Of a stretch of DNA of 64,000 nt, positions 12,134-23,430 are shown in pieces. The stretch is taken from NCBI GenBank assembly GCA_020064725.1, contig JAGTWJ010000006.1, forward strand, positions 1,736,001 through 1,800,000, read 5' to 3'. Source of the stretch: Drechslerella dactyloides. Lineage: Eukaryota; Ascomycota; Orbiliomycetes; Orbiliales; Orbiliaceae. The notes under the pieces are model-generated. The model did not search any database. It had not been told where the DNA came from and saw only the letters and a program-made list of their open reading frames with translations. A program made the position numbers and the translations under genes. Position 1 is the stretch's first letter. Each line of letters starts with the position of its first letter.

Positions 12134-15100
12134 CATGGAGCCTGCGGAGGTATAGATGGTCTCGCAGGTAAGGGTTTGGGTGTAGACTAGTTTGGGAGCA
12201 TCATCCCAGCACTATTAATACAAGATAGAGAGCGTTGGGCTTGTATATCAGGTGTTATAATAATACCATGGGCAATGGGAATCACGGTAATATATTCAGA
12301 GTAGCTGCTGGGCCGAGCGGCCATAGTATCAATGCAGCCAAGCGGTTGGAGCTGTGTAGAGTGATGCCATCTACAAGTGTTGCCCTATAAATATGAGTTC
12401 CTCGCCTGCCTTCCTCCTTCTTCCACCATCCCTCCTCCATCTTCCTATCACCCACCTCATACCTCCACGCTTCAACACTTTCAATCAAATCTTATGCTGG
12501 ATGCCGTACGTAGCTGGTCTATGATGGTGAACATCAAACTTCCCTATATATATTCTTTCTATGGCACGCACCATCCTTCCTAAACCTGACGCCGCGTCAT
12601 GATCATTTATATCAACCAACGACCCTTCAAAGACATCATGCAACATTGCGACGATATCGACTTCATGACACATCCTGCTCCTCAGTACATATATATATCT
12701 GAACACCAACATCTGCTCCTATGATACCGAACGAAATTCCTACATCACATCATGCCTTTCATGCATACATCCACTCTCAAAACAATCACCAGCTCTGGAA
12801 TGACCACCCAAAACATTGGGCAGATACGACGAAAAACATAGCGGGAGTCAAGTACCTGGCCTGCAGCTCATGCATCTCTAACAAAGATGAGTACGAGGCT
12901 TGGATGGCGAAACTTGCTCAGGGGCGTAAGAAAGGAGAGGCAAATGGGAAACAGAGGCTTCAGGATCGATATATATATATATATATATGAGGACGCAAGA
13001 TTCAGTTCTCAACTCAGGACGAGCAAGAAAGTACCGACTTCTGGACCCTAGGTTCCCCTCTTCCCCGGACCAGATGTCCGAAGCCACTGAGAACAACGGA
13101 ATTGGTTTTGTCATCGAACGAGAACTACACGAATGCCCATCGTTCGGATATAAACTAGCACTGTGGACCCCTTCCATGCTACCAGAACATATCGAGCTCG
13201 GATGCGATATCGAAGACACGCCTACGCTTGCAACTTAAGTCCAGGTGATGTGAACTCTGGCTTCTACAACGCTTCTCTTTTGGCATATGCAACAAATCAG
13301 AGTTCTCCTAATCCGTTTACGGCACCAGCATATGCTTCTAATTCCTCAAGTGCTCGCATTCCATGTGGATTAAGATCATAACAGAGCAGCCAGACCAAGC
13401 CTCAAACTACACGCATATGACAGCATCATCGCAAATGATACGGCATCAAACATCATGTTGCAAAAATCATGAAATTCATGGCAATGATTCAACCCGTCAC
13501 GATACCGTCGGTGACATATGCACATCGGAACTCCAAACACTATCCATGGCTAAAAGCTTATACTGGAAGGCTTTCTGCGAGGAAGCTATGCCACAAGTTA
13601 CTCACACCGCCCTTGAAATCATCAGGATTATAAAGCTACCCGCGCTCTGAGAAGAAGATTGACGCCACACTACTTGATGTCCTCGTCACGCCGCTCGCGG
13701 GTATGCAAACCTGAACCTTGTCACTCGGTAAAGTTGCCTCGTCAAACATGATCTACGATACAGGTCACTCAAACGTTCCATCCTTCTCATGGTCTCCGCC
13801 AGAAGGAACATGCACGCCATTCTCAGACAGAATATCGCGGGAGGGCTACGACTTCAGGCGATGCACAAAGCACCAGTGTATACTATGCAAACTACATACC
13901 TATCCAACACAGCTACACTCCGACCAGCTCCTCCTTCAAGGATGCACTTTATCTAAATGCAATACCCTCGATACGCCAACGCTAGCATACCTTGAGATTG
14001 GCAACAACCTAGATGCGTCAACATTAATCTACCATACTTTGGTAGCATCGATGACCTTTTGTGGAGAATAATCAACAACAAATGTCTTCCATACGCAGAA
14101 CTGTTGCGTATGCTAGATGCATTGATGGGCTGGGTCTACTGCAACCTTCAACGGTGTATGTTCAGCTACCGAATGACTGACGAACGGAAATGGTACATGA
14201 GAAAGGCAGCGTCTAGCCCGAGATCATCAAAAGACTCAACACAGAATTGTGGGACTAGTCAACAGTATCAACGATTCTCTTCCAGGAAACATACGCATCA
14301 CGCAAGCTAAAAGAGTCTACGCATGGCGGAAGGAGGGAACGGAGAGAATGCGGCTGATTCGCCTGCCCAACATGGCCTGACCATCAGGACCGTCACTCAG
14401 CACTATAAGAAATGGATTTCACCAACCTATTTCACCCCGACACGCGCGGTGAGAGCACTTCAGAATACCTCAACCATTTCATGTTTCTCGACTAGAAGTA
14501 TGATATGACTCTTGATGAATGCTGCCACTCTCATGTCGTATACAACCTACCCTAGATCGACGCGCGGTCAGGCACAAGACGAAGCTGTTGAGAGCTCATG
14601 ATGTCACTTTGGTTTGCGAGACAAGCTATATCATCAAAATAAGGCAGGACATCTTACATGTATAACGCCTATATCACAGCACATGTGGCCGACTCGTCGT
14701 TCACAAAGACATGACATCAAGCGTATCCGTCGCGTGGTATGCTGCCCATCATCGCATCGTTTTGGGTAATCGAGAAAGCGATAGGAATGGGTGACGAAAG
14801 AGCTACAAAACCGCCAATACACTGCAAGTGAAGCTTCATCAGCTAGGTACCGTACATGTACTTACCATGTCATGAGCTATCTTGATCAACACCAAATATG
14901 AGACTAGAGAATGCTCGAGAATCAGCTTACGTCATATGTACTTATGCGGTGATATATAGAGCCTCAAAGGGCTCACGCTCGGCAAGAGGTACAAGGACAG
15001 TAAGTTGCACCGTTCCTTCGTTCGCCCGAGTGGCACTGCGCTGACTGGTGACATGCTGTAGAGGGTTCGCCGAGTTCATCGATGAACAAAAACGCGGCGC

Positions 15101-17325
15101 GAACTACGCAAAGACCAGAAAAAGCTGCTGGGAAATGATGGCCAGTCTGGGGGTAGACCCTCGGCAGATCCTATAGCTTCGGACGGCTTTTATGCTTCGA
15201 ATACACACAGGCGAGTCCAAATAATCTTATCGCAGAACGTCGGACCACGGACGCCATAGCAATCCATGAATCATACGAACAACTTCAGGCTGAACTCATG
15301 AAGGGCTTCCTACCCCGGAATGGCCGAAGGGTAACTGCATTCTGAATGAAACAATGCTTGAAAAAGTCTACCATCGCCATATGACTTTATCGACGATACC
15401 ACCGGAATACGGGGAGTTAGGGTTTATCAAAATGTTGAGATTCAATCGACTGGAAATATGGAGACAGCTTACGGCAAATCGCAATGACGCTCCACATTAT
15501 GCTATTTGAATGCAATTCACATTCAGCACGCCTCTAGATGTCAAGAAATACGACCAAACCGTATGCAATAAACTGACAGCGCAGCAAAAAAAAATGAGTA
15601 CTGGATTGCTCTTTCAAAGCTTGGACCTTTCTGGCGCAACTTCGTGCAATCTGGTTTACGAGACCAGACCTTTCTATGGCCGTATATGAGAACAAAAAAT
15701 GCTCCATGGCAACGACGTAGACAAAATCGAAAAGATCAATGAATGCCTAATCAAACCCTCAGTCATAATTGCATCAAAGAACACAGACATTCGATGCTTA
15801 CTTTTCAAACACCGCGGTGTGAATAAATGCCCAGCAAATCAAAGGCTACAGACTTTGCTGACATACGTGTACATATAGCAGGTTTGCGTGTATATCTTCA
15901 TGAATCGCAAAATGATTGCAGCCAGGATATTGAGCTCGAGCCCTATCCTGCATCGCTTGCCCAGAACTTGAATCCCCCATGCATAGAGGAATTGCAAGTT
16001 TGCCCGGTGTATGGTCTCGGAGCAGACGCTGGGGCTCGCTCGAGCATCTCTAGGGCATATACGCGAAGACCCTGGAAGCATTCTATGATATCTACCTTGA
16101 AAATAACGACTTCGAACAAAGTGGACGGGCATTGCGGATTTCGTGAGCAGATCTACAGACGTGTCACCCAAGAAAACGATGGATACTCACCATTGATGAA
16201 AAAACATTACAATAGATGGTTCACTGAAGCGGATGAGCCTAGAATGGCCTTACGCACTCAGCTAGAACTTCTACTCATGCATTCTCCGAGCGCCTATTCC
16301 TACTCCCCATACTCATAGCTCATGGATCTTAATATTTAGCTCTTTAGAGGCATTACCAGGATATCTCACACATGAGTGTGTGCAACGAGAGCATCCGAGA
16401 AAGATGAATTTACAGGGCGCTTGACCTGGAGTCGGAATCGCTATCTATATGGCGACGGACCTTCACCTCGTATGATGTTGAAAGACCTATACGAATACAC
16501 AGGCGAATAGGAGATATTTGAGTACTTGCAGCCTATCCAATGATGTCTGACTGCAGTGAATCTATCAGTAGAATTCGCGAGGACACTGATGCATCGATGG
16601 GGAAGCCGGATGACGAATATGTCTGTAAACCTGATGAACCCACAAACCCCAACGACAAGCATGGTCATCGAGGAACGTATTTGTGCCTCGAGAATATTCA
16701 TGTTCTGTACACCTGCCCTGTAATGGTATAATTTACAAAGCCAATAAAAACCCTACAAAACCTTGTTTGTAAGTCAGCCTATACGGCTATCGATATATAT
16801 TCGCCTTGATCTTGGAGCTAGATTTACGTTCGGTTGATAGTGGAAACAATATAGCAATTCTGTTGTGGTTGTGATGCCTCCGGCAATCCGGGTTCTCTGT
16901 CCAAAGAATTGAGCTAGTTAACTTGTCAGCATGTCTAGTTCATGAGACAATGCAAAGATCTATAAGACGTGGAACAGGCCGCAAATTTCAGGGGAGGGAG
17001 TAGCCATGACTACAAGTTGTCAACTGTTACCGTGTAAACTCTTTTCAAATCAATTAAGGAATCGATGCTAAGTATTTTCTGAGTATCCTTGGATTACGGA
17101 CGAAAATATATATATTGGTCTTCTCTACGATTATAAGAGTATCGCAGATATCGTAGGTACACGTAGCATTCGGAAACTCATAAATTGTCTCCTATGCTCC
17201 TATAGCTGGCTGGACTCATACGCTGAGATACCCAATGGGGTATATTCTCGTCGCAGAGTTGCTGTCGTTTAATCTTTTAGCACTATGCCTTCCGTTACAG
17301 CATCCAAATTAAGGTATAGACTCCA
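12134..17325. other. Gene-poor region with possible decayed coding relics
   Basis: I can defend no intact gene here. A promoter-like arrangement exists at 12384-12500: TATAAATA, then a CT-rich tract of about 70 bp and an ATG at 12494, but its frame closes quickly. Pieces of plausible protein sequence occur in shifting frames at about 12721-12960, 13120-13240, 13710-14050 and 15060-15800. Two of them share a CxxxDTPTLA-like motif (around 13205-13230 and 13955-13990). This looks like old duplicated or transposon-derived coding sequence broken by frameshifts rather than by RIP, since CpA is not depleted. An (AT)n run lies at 12968-12989. The last 600 bases upstream of 17325 hold nothing recognisable. 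Confidence 0.4.
15827..16318 (+). CDS. Unassigned open reading frame, 163 codons
   Basis: This is an ATG-initiated open frame with mixed composition and no recognised domain, signal peptide or membrane segment. It sits directly downstream of the broken coding-like stretch at 15060-15800 and could be the 3' end of that relic or a chance frame. No introns or promoter elements could be assigned. I would not treat it as a gene without transcript evidence. Confidence 0.2.
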   Translation: MPSKSKATDFADIRVHIAGLRVYLHESQNDCSQDIELEPYPASLAQNLNPPCIEELQVCPVYGLGADAGARSSISRAYTRRPWKHSMISTLKITTSNKVDGHCGFREQIYRRVTQENDGYSPLMKKHYNRWFTEADEPRMALRTQLELLLMHSPSAYSYSPYS

Positions 17326-18364
17326 CTAACGATGACGCTCCCTGCACTCCTTCTTAAGATCCTCGTCACCATCCCGTCGATTAGACTTTTCCTCATCAAG
17401 CTCCTGCTGGATGGATCTCGCGAAACTTTCTCGACTGCTCTGTTCTTCTTTCACCGCCCGCTCGAACTCACTTCGAACGGAATTGACACTGATCTTCCGA
17501 CTTGACTCTTGCTCATTGATCGCAACCGCTAACTCGCTGCGAATTGACTTTTCGCCGCTCTCTCGATTTCTTTTCTCTTGTTCCAAGGCGTTATTGCGGT
17601 CCGTTTTCTCCTGTTCCAGTGCGCCCTTTCGCGCTGCCTTTTCTTGTTCCAACGCGGACTTGAAGTCCTCTGTCACTGAGCCATCATCGGCCTCCCGTTT
17701 GATCGCTTCTTTGTCAATCAGAGCCTTAAGGCTATCGTATGTAGACTTTATGTTGCTCTCTATGGAGGCCGCTAGATCGCTCCGAACGGAGTTATCGCCG
17801 CTGATCCTGTTCTGTCCTTCTTGCGCTATGGCACTTTGTATTTCTCCACGAATAGCACGGTCTTCGCTGATTCGATTGCTCTCTTCGATCTGAACCTTAT
17901 GGGCCAATGCTCTGTCTTCATTCAATCGGTTTGTCTCCTCGGCTTTGAGCCGTTCGCCGAGGCTATCATCGGAGTCCACCCGGTCTGTGGTCTCTTTCTT
18001 CAGGCCCGCCTCGAGGGCAGCAGCACGTTCTTCCAAAGCCTCTATCTTGGCGAGAAGGATTCGGTATCTTTCAGCTAGAAAGGATATCAAATTAACACAT
18101 CAGTATACCACTCTCCTAATTGTGAAATATCATCTCGAGGAAGCAATCGATAAGTTCCAACATACCAGAGGCCAATACAGCATTTGAGACGCAGTCCAGA
18201 CTACTGCCGTACATATATCCATTCATACCCCAACAAGTATCTGCATGCGTGTGCATCTGCGGACCGCAGAAAGCCGCTCCTGGACCACCATGGACGTGTC
18301 CAGGCATACCAGGGTAGTTGGGTTTAGTCGAGCCCGATTGACTGGGTGATTCGAATTCAGCCAT
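17326..18364 (-). CDS. Repetitive coiled-coil protein (two exons)
   Basis: Exons 18166-18364 and 17326-18074 (minus) are joined across a 91-bp GTATGT...CTAG intron, giving 315 residues. The ATG at 18364 opens a 66-residue Pro/Gly/His/Met-rich head with several Cys (PGMPGHVHGGPG, CGPQMHTHADTC). From about residue 70 to the end the protein is a highly charged helix with irregular repeats of the form EExNRxxxDxxIRxE and ALEQEKxxR, typical of a long coiled coil and probably oligomeric. There is no signal peptide or membrane segment. I do not recognise the family. It is the first gene of the 17-32 kb accessory island; a scaffold or assembly role is a guess. The repeats suggest growth by internal duplication. 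Confidence 0.75.
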
Positions 18365-19169
18365 GATCGTAAAACAGAGAGCTGCGGTTGTTGAGATAGC
18401 GGCCTGGATTTAGGAATAGCTTTCAAAATATGTCTTCCGTTCTTATATTACTGCCTTTACACCCTGGTGGCTTCCGGCTGGGACCAATTGAGATAACCGA
18501 GACTAATAGCGGCAGAGGCCGGGGATATTTGGCTGATTATAAACACAGTTTCAGAACTTGGATTAACGCCTCGACTCAGTCGTGACTCCAAAGAAAGTTG
18601 GAAACTAACTAGGGCGTGTACAGCTGGTCTCGTAATTAATATTATAATTGTATTTCTGCTGTGGACTTGAAAGACAAAGGTCTCGACTTAATAAACAGTC
18701 TCCAGCTTCTTAAGCTTGATGAAGCTTGCTTGATACCTGCATGCATGTCCAAGCAAAAGTCTAGGGTACAAGCGGGGTAGATATCGATATGCATTTTGGG
18801 CTGCGTTTGGCTTGCATCAAATATAAGGCAGGGTATGCATATGTTCTTTGACGCGAAGGATTCATCGGTGACGGTGTATTTACTAGATAGATTTGTGGAC
18901 TGAAAAGCGGGGCTCCCCTTCCCACGATTGGTCGTGCATTGACCTCATCAGGGGTCAAGGGTTCGAATGCATTGATGCAGGTATGTGCGTACGCGTGCAT
19001 TCAGGGCTTGCAGACCTTACCAACAGGGTTGGCTTTTGCAATGAGCCGTTTGTACGAAGGCTGCAGGCTGAACCGCGAGGGCGGGGTTGACTTGAAGGAC
19101 AAGTATCTGATATCGGATACCCAACAGACCAAGTTGCATCCGAACAAAACGGAGCCATTTGTAAATCTA
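18365..19169. other. Intergenic, no supported gene
   Basis: The stretch is upstream of the coiled-coil gene, so it should contain that gene's promoter. It holds only short overlapping frames. A GGTTCGAAT box (18959-18967) resembles a tRNA B-box, but no cloverleaf can be formed around it. Confidence 0.45.
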
Positions 19170-19728
19170 TCAGTCTTGCAGTTCTGGTGACAACAAAAAA
19201 GCGGTGTTCGCTGTTGCGTGGAACCCAACAACATCGTCCTGCGAGATACAGCCACATTCACAAGCGCGTCGTTGGGACGGTCTCACTGCCAGCGACTCCG
19301 CTGAGGGTGACGCGGAAGTCAACCGGAATCGCTTAGTCTTTCCTTTTCTGTTCAAGGCGAAAATTGCCTTGCTAAGATGTGCCGGACAACTTCCCGCGGA
19401 CACGGCTGCGCTGCCCTCGTCACCAACTTGAAGAAAGAAGTGCTCCCCAGCATTGCTTGGCTGGCGTTGTGCGGGCATGATGGCAAAGCGGTGGTGGTTA
19501 AGCGGGGCCCGATCCTTCGCTGCTGACACAATCACCAACTTGAAGCCGCTGAGCTCGGTCTCCCCACGGCGAGCAATTATACCAGACTCAGACCCTTTGG
19601 TCGCCATGAGATATACTCCTCGCCTGTCTGAAACCTCGAATGTCCGAATGAGATTGTAATCTTTTATCCACGATAGCATTTCCAGAATCACCGGATAGGT
19701 GAGACGTGTCGCCCGCTTATTATAGTTA
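19170..19728 (-). CDS. Uncharacterised open frame downstream of the protease (possible C-terminal exon)
   Basis: The minus strand is open for about 186 codons to a TGA at 19170-19172, longer than expected by chance in non-coding DNA of this composition. No clear ATG with promoter lies ahead of it. It can be spliced in frame to the protease gene: donor GTGGGT after position 19815, acceptor TTTTTAG ending at 19729, with a CTGAT branch-like sequence 14 bp before the acceptor. That would give a 384-residue protease with a C-terminal extension. Alternatively it is a separate gene with an unrecognised first exon. No known domain is visible; the first half reads as alternating hydrophobic strands (VYLMATKG, FKLVIV). 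Confidence 0.35.
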
Positions 19729-19741
19729 CTAAAAATTGATA

Positions 19742-20490
19742 TCAGCCGTCAAGCTTAAGCTCATCCATGCATGTGGATGCGAAGACTGTTATGTAGGTAG
19801 AATAGGGTACCCACTGAATTCCAATCACAATATCACTTCCATGGTTCTCGTGGCTGATGAAAACTGGCCCCCCACTTACCCCTCCCGCTGTTTCGATATC
19901 GTATGTTAATCTGTCTTCCAAAACTAGCAGGAGCTTGGAGGTATTTCTAGTTTGCAGCGTCGCGCCTTCCTTGTATCCGTGGACAGTACAGTCCCTCTCA
20001 TACATCTCAAATCTGCGGAGTCGAGCGCTGAACGCGCAGCCGAAGAGATCCAGCTCTGGCGAAGCCGCAACCATTTCCCTGTTCACCGTAATTAACCCGT
20101 AGTCACTGACCGAGCTCTCATCCTCAGCTCGAAGTGTGGTCTGTCTATGGAATGCTTCTGAGACGAAAAACTCCCCGGGTTGCGCATTGAACTTGAGCCC
20201 ATTCGGGAATTCAACCTCGATACGAGTCGCATAGCCTTGTTCGGGACGTTTGATATTGTGCCCAGCGGTCATGATGCAGTACATCTTTGTGTTTGGCATG
20301 TTGACAAGAAAGCCTGTACCATGTATTAAACCGTCTCCGCTTGCTAGATGCGGGTGTCCGATATATTAGATGCTGTACTTCACAGCGAGCTAGAAAATAA
20401 TTTGGGGATTTGTTAAACCTTACCGAAATAACAGTATAGATGGCATACCCACTTGGATGGCTCCTCAATAGAGTCCATACGGCCGGCCAT
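19742..20490 (-). CDS. Trypsin-like serine protease (two exons)
   Basis: Exons 20424-20490 and 19742-20343 (minus) are joined over an 80-bp GTAAGG...CTAG intron, giving 222 residues. The ATG at 20490 begins a short N-terminus without a signal peptide, so the enzyme is probably intracellular. The order of elements is that of chymotrypsin-fold peptidases: strand plus HGTGFLV (30-36), TAGHN with catalytic His51, DYGLI with Asp103, and GVSGGPVF with Ser179. All three catalytic residues are present. The protein is short, essentially a bare catalytic domain ending soon after the last strand, unless the open frame at 19170-19728 is its third exon. Stand-alone or N-terminal trypsin-like domains occur in fungal recognition proteins as effector domains; that role here is inferred from the neighbouring ankyrin, vWA and NLR genes. 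Confidence 0.85.
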
Positions 20491-20919
20491 ATTGTTGTGG
20501 TTCCAAGAATCTTAACAGAGTAATGAAGTTGATCCAAAGCTTAAGGGCTGGTGGACTTAGTAGTTTAAGCTATACAGATCGTTCGCGATACGGTAATCCA
20601 ATTGATGCGTTTAATTGTATGAATGTTGAAGAACTGCGAAGTGCCTTGCAATCGAGTGTTCTGGGTTTACGAATGTCAAGTGGCGGCTGGTCCTATCTCC
20701 ACACATGCAGCAAATCTGGTTGGGCGTCTGCGTGTTTGCTAGTCTCGGAGCCAGCATGGAATCTAAATACTGTTGAACGCATTATTACCCCTCAACTGTA
20801 TCGTTTGCAACGCCGCCACAGGAAATTTCACGCATTTTTAAGTGGTGATAGTAAGCCCTGGCGCAATTCGTGGCATCTTGATTTCCAACCCTGACCGAGG
20901 CTCACTTTGCAATACTTTA
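20491..20919. promoter_or_regulatory. Shared promoter region of protease and ankyrin genes
   Basis: This 429-bp gap separates two divergent start codons, so both genes are likely expressed from one intergenic region. I see no clear TATA box or repeated site. Open frames here have no domain. Confidence 0.4.
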
Positions 20920-21807
20920 ATGGATTGGCGAGAAGCTGCAGAGAATGGCGACACAGATGGGCTCGCAGCATTGAGCAACTTTACGGTCGTAGACGAAGCC
21001 ACTGGACTACAGCCGTTGCATTTTGCTTCCAAAGGCGGCCAATATCGCACAGCGGAGTTTCTGATCGGGAATGGAGCGCCAGTTGACTGTCGAGACAGAT
21101 TCGGCAGAACGCCACTATATCTGGCTGTCTTCCATCAGCATCTCGAAGTTATTCGCTTGCTTCTCGAGAAGAGTGCTGACCCTGATATCGCCTGTCAATG
21201 CGGAACGACATGCGTATCAAAGGCAGCAGAAAACGGAGATATGGAGACCCTGGACTTGTTGCTTCAAAACTGGGCAACTTGGAAGACTGAAAACCAAGAC
21301 GGCGAATCACCGACAGACTTGGCTAAGCGGAACGGGCATTTTCTGGTATGGAGCAAGTTTGGTAATTGTGAAAAGGACCGGGTCAGAGAACTTCACGATG
21401 CCGCCGGCAAAGGGCTGGTAGAGAAAATGAAGAAACTTATCAAAGCTGGCGTGGATCCCACCGCTCGAATTCACACTGCCAGCTCAGCTCTCGAGGTAGC
21501 AATCAAACACAAACAGATCGAGGTGGTGCAGTTTCTACTCTACGACACCGAGATTAGCCAGGTACCAACATCTCAGCGGGCTCTGTCGGTCAACACTGAA
21601 ATGAAAACAGCATTACATTTAGCCGCGATGGTGGGGGATCCGGCTACAGTCGACCTTCTCTTGGCTGCTGGAGCAATTGTGAGCGCTCGCGATAAGTTTG
21701 GTAAGACGGCGTTGGATTATGCGGTGCGTAGGCGCCGTGATGCCGCTGCAGAGATCTTGCGTCAATGGGGAGCAAAAAGTACAGCAACAAATGAGACGAG
21801 TCAATAA
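20920..21807 (+). CDS. Ankyrin-repeat protein, about 7 repeats
   Basis: A single exon of 295 residues starts at ATG 20920, immediately before the first repeat (MDWREAAENGDTDGL). The frame stays open upstream to 20842 but without another ATG. Ankyrin signatures are clear in several repeats: GLQPLHFASKGG, GRTPLYLAVFHQHLEVIRLLL, MKTALHLAAMVGDPATVDLLLAAGA and GKTALDYAVRRRRDAAAEIL. The middle repeats are more degenerate. There is no signal peptide, membrane helix or enzymatic domain, so it is a cytosolic binding scaffold of unknown partner. It is divergent from the trypsin-like protease gene and may be its recognition partner or target adaptor (inference). Confidence 0.85.
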   Translation: MDWREAAENGDTDGLAALSNFTVVDEATGLQPLHFASKGGQYRTAEFLIGNGAPVDCRDRFGRTPLYLAVFHQHLEVIRLLLEKSADPDIACQCGTTCVSKAAENGDMETLDLLLQNWATWKTENQDGESPTDLAKRNGHFLVWSKFGNCEKDRVRELHDAAGKGLVEKMKKLIKAGVDPTARIHTASSALEVAIKHKQIEVVQFLLYDTEISQVPTSQRALSVNTEMKTALHLAAMVGDPATVDLLLAAGAIVSARDKFGKTALDYAVRRRRDAAAEILRQWGAKSTATNETSQ

Positions 21808-21980
21808 GGCCAGCATGGCACAGCTGTGCACAGTCTTTTATGAACCCTTCTTGATGTGAATAGAGACTTGAATTTTAGAGTCTGTGGGTTCTATAGCCTC
21901 TGTTAGATCTAAAGATCGTTCGTCCACTCCGCTCCAACAGCTTTTATGAACTCGTCGAGAATCTTGTGATAAATTGGAAA

Positions 21981-23430
21981 TTAGCTTCTGGTTTGATCAG
22001 CAGTCGGGAATTTCTTTTGGCTACGGGAAACGCATACATATCTCTTATAGGTGTTAGGATCATGCGCCTGCTCTTTACTTCTCCGCTTTTTCAACAAGGC
22101 TTTGGCGAGGAAACTGTCCATTTCGTCTAGCGACTCCATAGAACAATACACTAAGCCCTCAAGTTCTGGGTCGTCCTGTATGTTCTCCATAAATCTCTGG
22201 GACTCCTGAGTGTTCCCTACTTGGAATATCATATATCTTGTCGTATCTTCTCCCAGCTCCTTTTTCGATTTCAGGAGAGCTTCGCGGAAGCAATTTGGGT
22301 CATCATCTGTCGGCTATGGCATGTCAGCGAGGTCACAAGTCTATCGTAGGTGGAATGATGCAGGGTGGATTCGAATTGTTACTTCTCCATCGGTGATTAT
22401 AGCCACAATTAGTGGCTTCTCCAATCCAATCCGCTCCTTCTCTAGTATTCTCCGATTTAGAATTTTTCTCTGAAGGGCTTTGCAGAGTTCTGTCCCTCCA
22501 TCCGGCTGGACAGCATGACATGCATCCTTGATCTGATCGAGCGTTGTCAGATTGTCAAAATTTCCATCGCGCTGATAGTTGAGAAATCGCAAAGATATTC
22601 CCGTTGGCTCAAGCTTTGTGGCCCAGTCCGCAACACCTTGAAGTGTCTTTAGTAAAGTAGGAATCCGCTCTCCAATCTGCATGGACCCGCTATCGTCTAT
22701 GATTGAATGTTATCAGCGAGGTTATCATAGGTAAACGTCAGTGTTAATATATTAACTTACCACATAAGAATACAATGTCGTAGAGGGACACCGTAGCGAG
22801 ACCAACAAGCTGCTCCGGAGACAAGCCCAGACTTTTCTGTATTGCTGCACCATCTGCTGATACTTTCACTGCCATATCTTCAAGTACCTTGCTCTTGAAG
22901 TTGAAGGGGCTCTTGTTCTTCGTGACCAGCTTTCTTAAATCGCTATAAACTTCTCGAGCTGTCCGTGGCTATGCCGAGATCCATGTCAGCAGATACCCTC
23001 TATATATCTACCATATCTCAAAGCTTGAACGAGGAACATCATGTATTACAGTGGGTGTATACGTAGATTCCGGGACATCGTAGGAATAACGACTCTCATC
23101 AAAATCAGAAGTACCACCGGATTCATCTTCGACCACTACACGTATCTGTTTTACTAATTCCTCGGCAAATTCTAATGCGATCCTGTCTGATATCGCCTCA
23201 GTGCTTAATTCAAAAGCACGGGTCTGTAGTTCGGAATTTAGCCGAATATTTTCGTCCTCGAAAGCAATTTCTAGAGTCTCGTTGATCGCTAGTTTGAGCT
23301 TTGATTTCAGACCAAGATTGTAGAGCCTGTCCAGGAGCTTGTCGACAAGGTCATTAGTCAGTACGGACTGGGTCGCATAGCTGTTTGGGGGTTTCTCATT
23401 ATCAGATTCGGCGTCGAAATTTCGGGACAT
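21981..23430 (-). CDS. von Willebrand factor A-domain protein (four exons)
   Basis: Exons on minus are 23050-23430, 22761-22968, 22383-22696 and 21981-22313, totalling 1236 nt, or 411 residues. Three short introns (81, 65 and 69 bp) have phases that agree. The first donor (GTAATA) is weak and the first junction is the least certain. Residues 1-127 are acidic and helical. The vWA domain begins near 185 (YDIVFLC). All MIDAS metal-site residues are present: D197-x-S199-x-S201 (DDSGSM), T265 in DGGTEL and D299 in ITDGEPTDD. vWA domains make metal-dependent protein contacts; intracellular fungal members often serve as adaptors, and no partner can be read from the sequence. The C-terminus is basic with an SRSQKKF stretch. 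The gene faces the first ankyrin gene tail-to-tail (173 bp apart). Confidence 0.8.

Noticed and set aside
18940..18990. tRNA-like B-box (GGTTCGAAT)
   Set aside because: The T-stem arms do not pair and no acceptor or anticodon stem can be drawn. The similar GGGTTCGAATCC at about 8286-8297 lies inside a stu1 exon.
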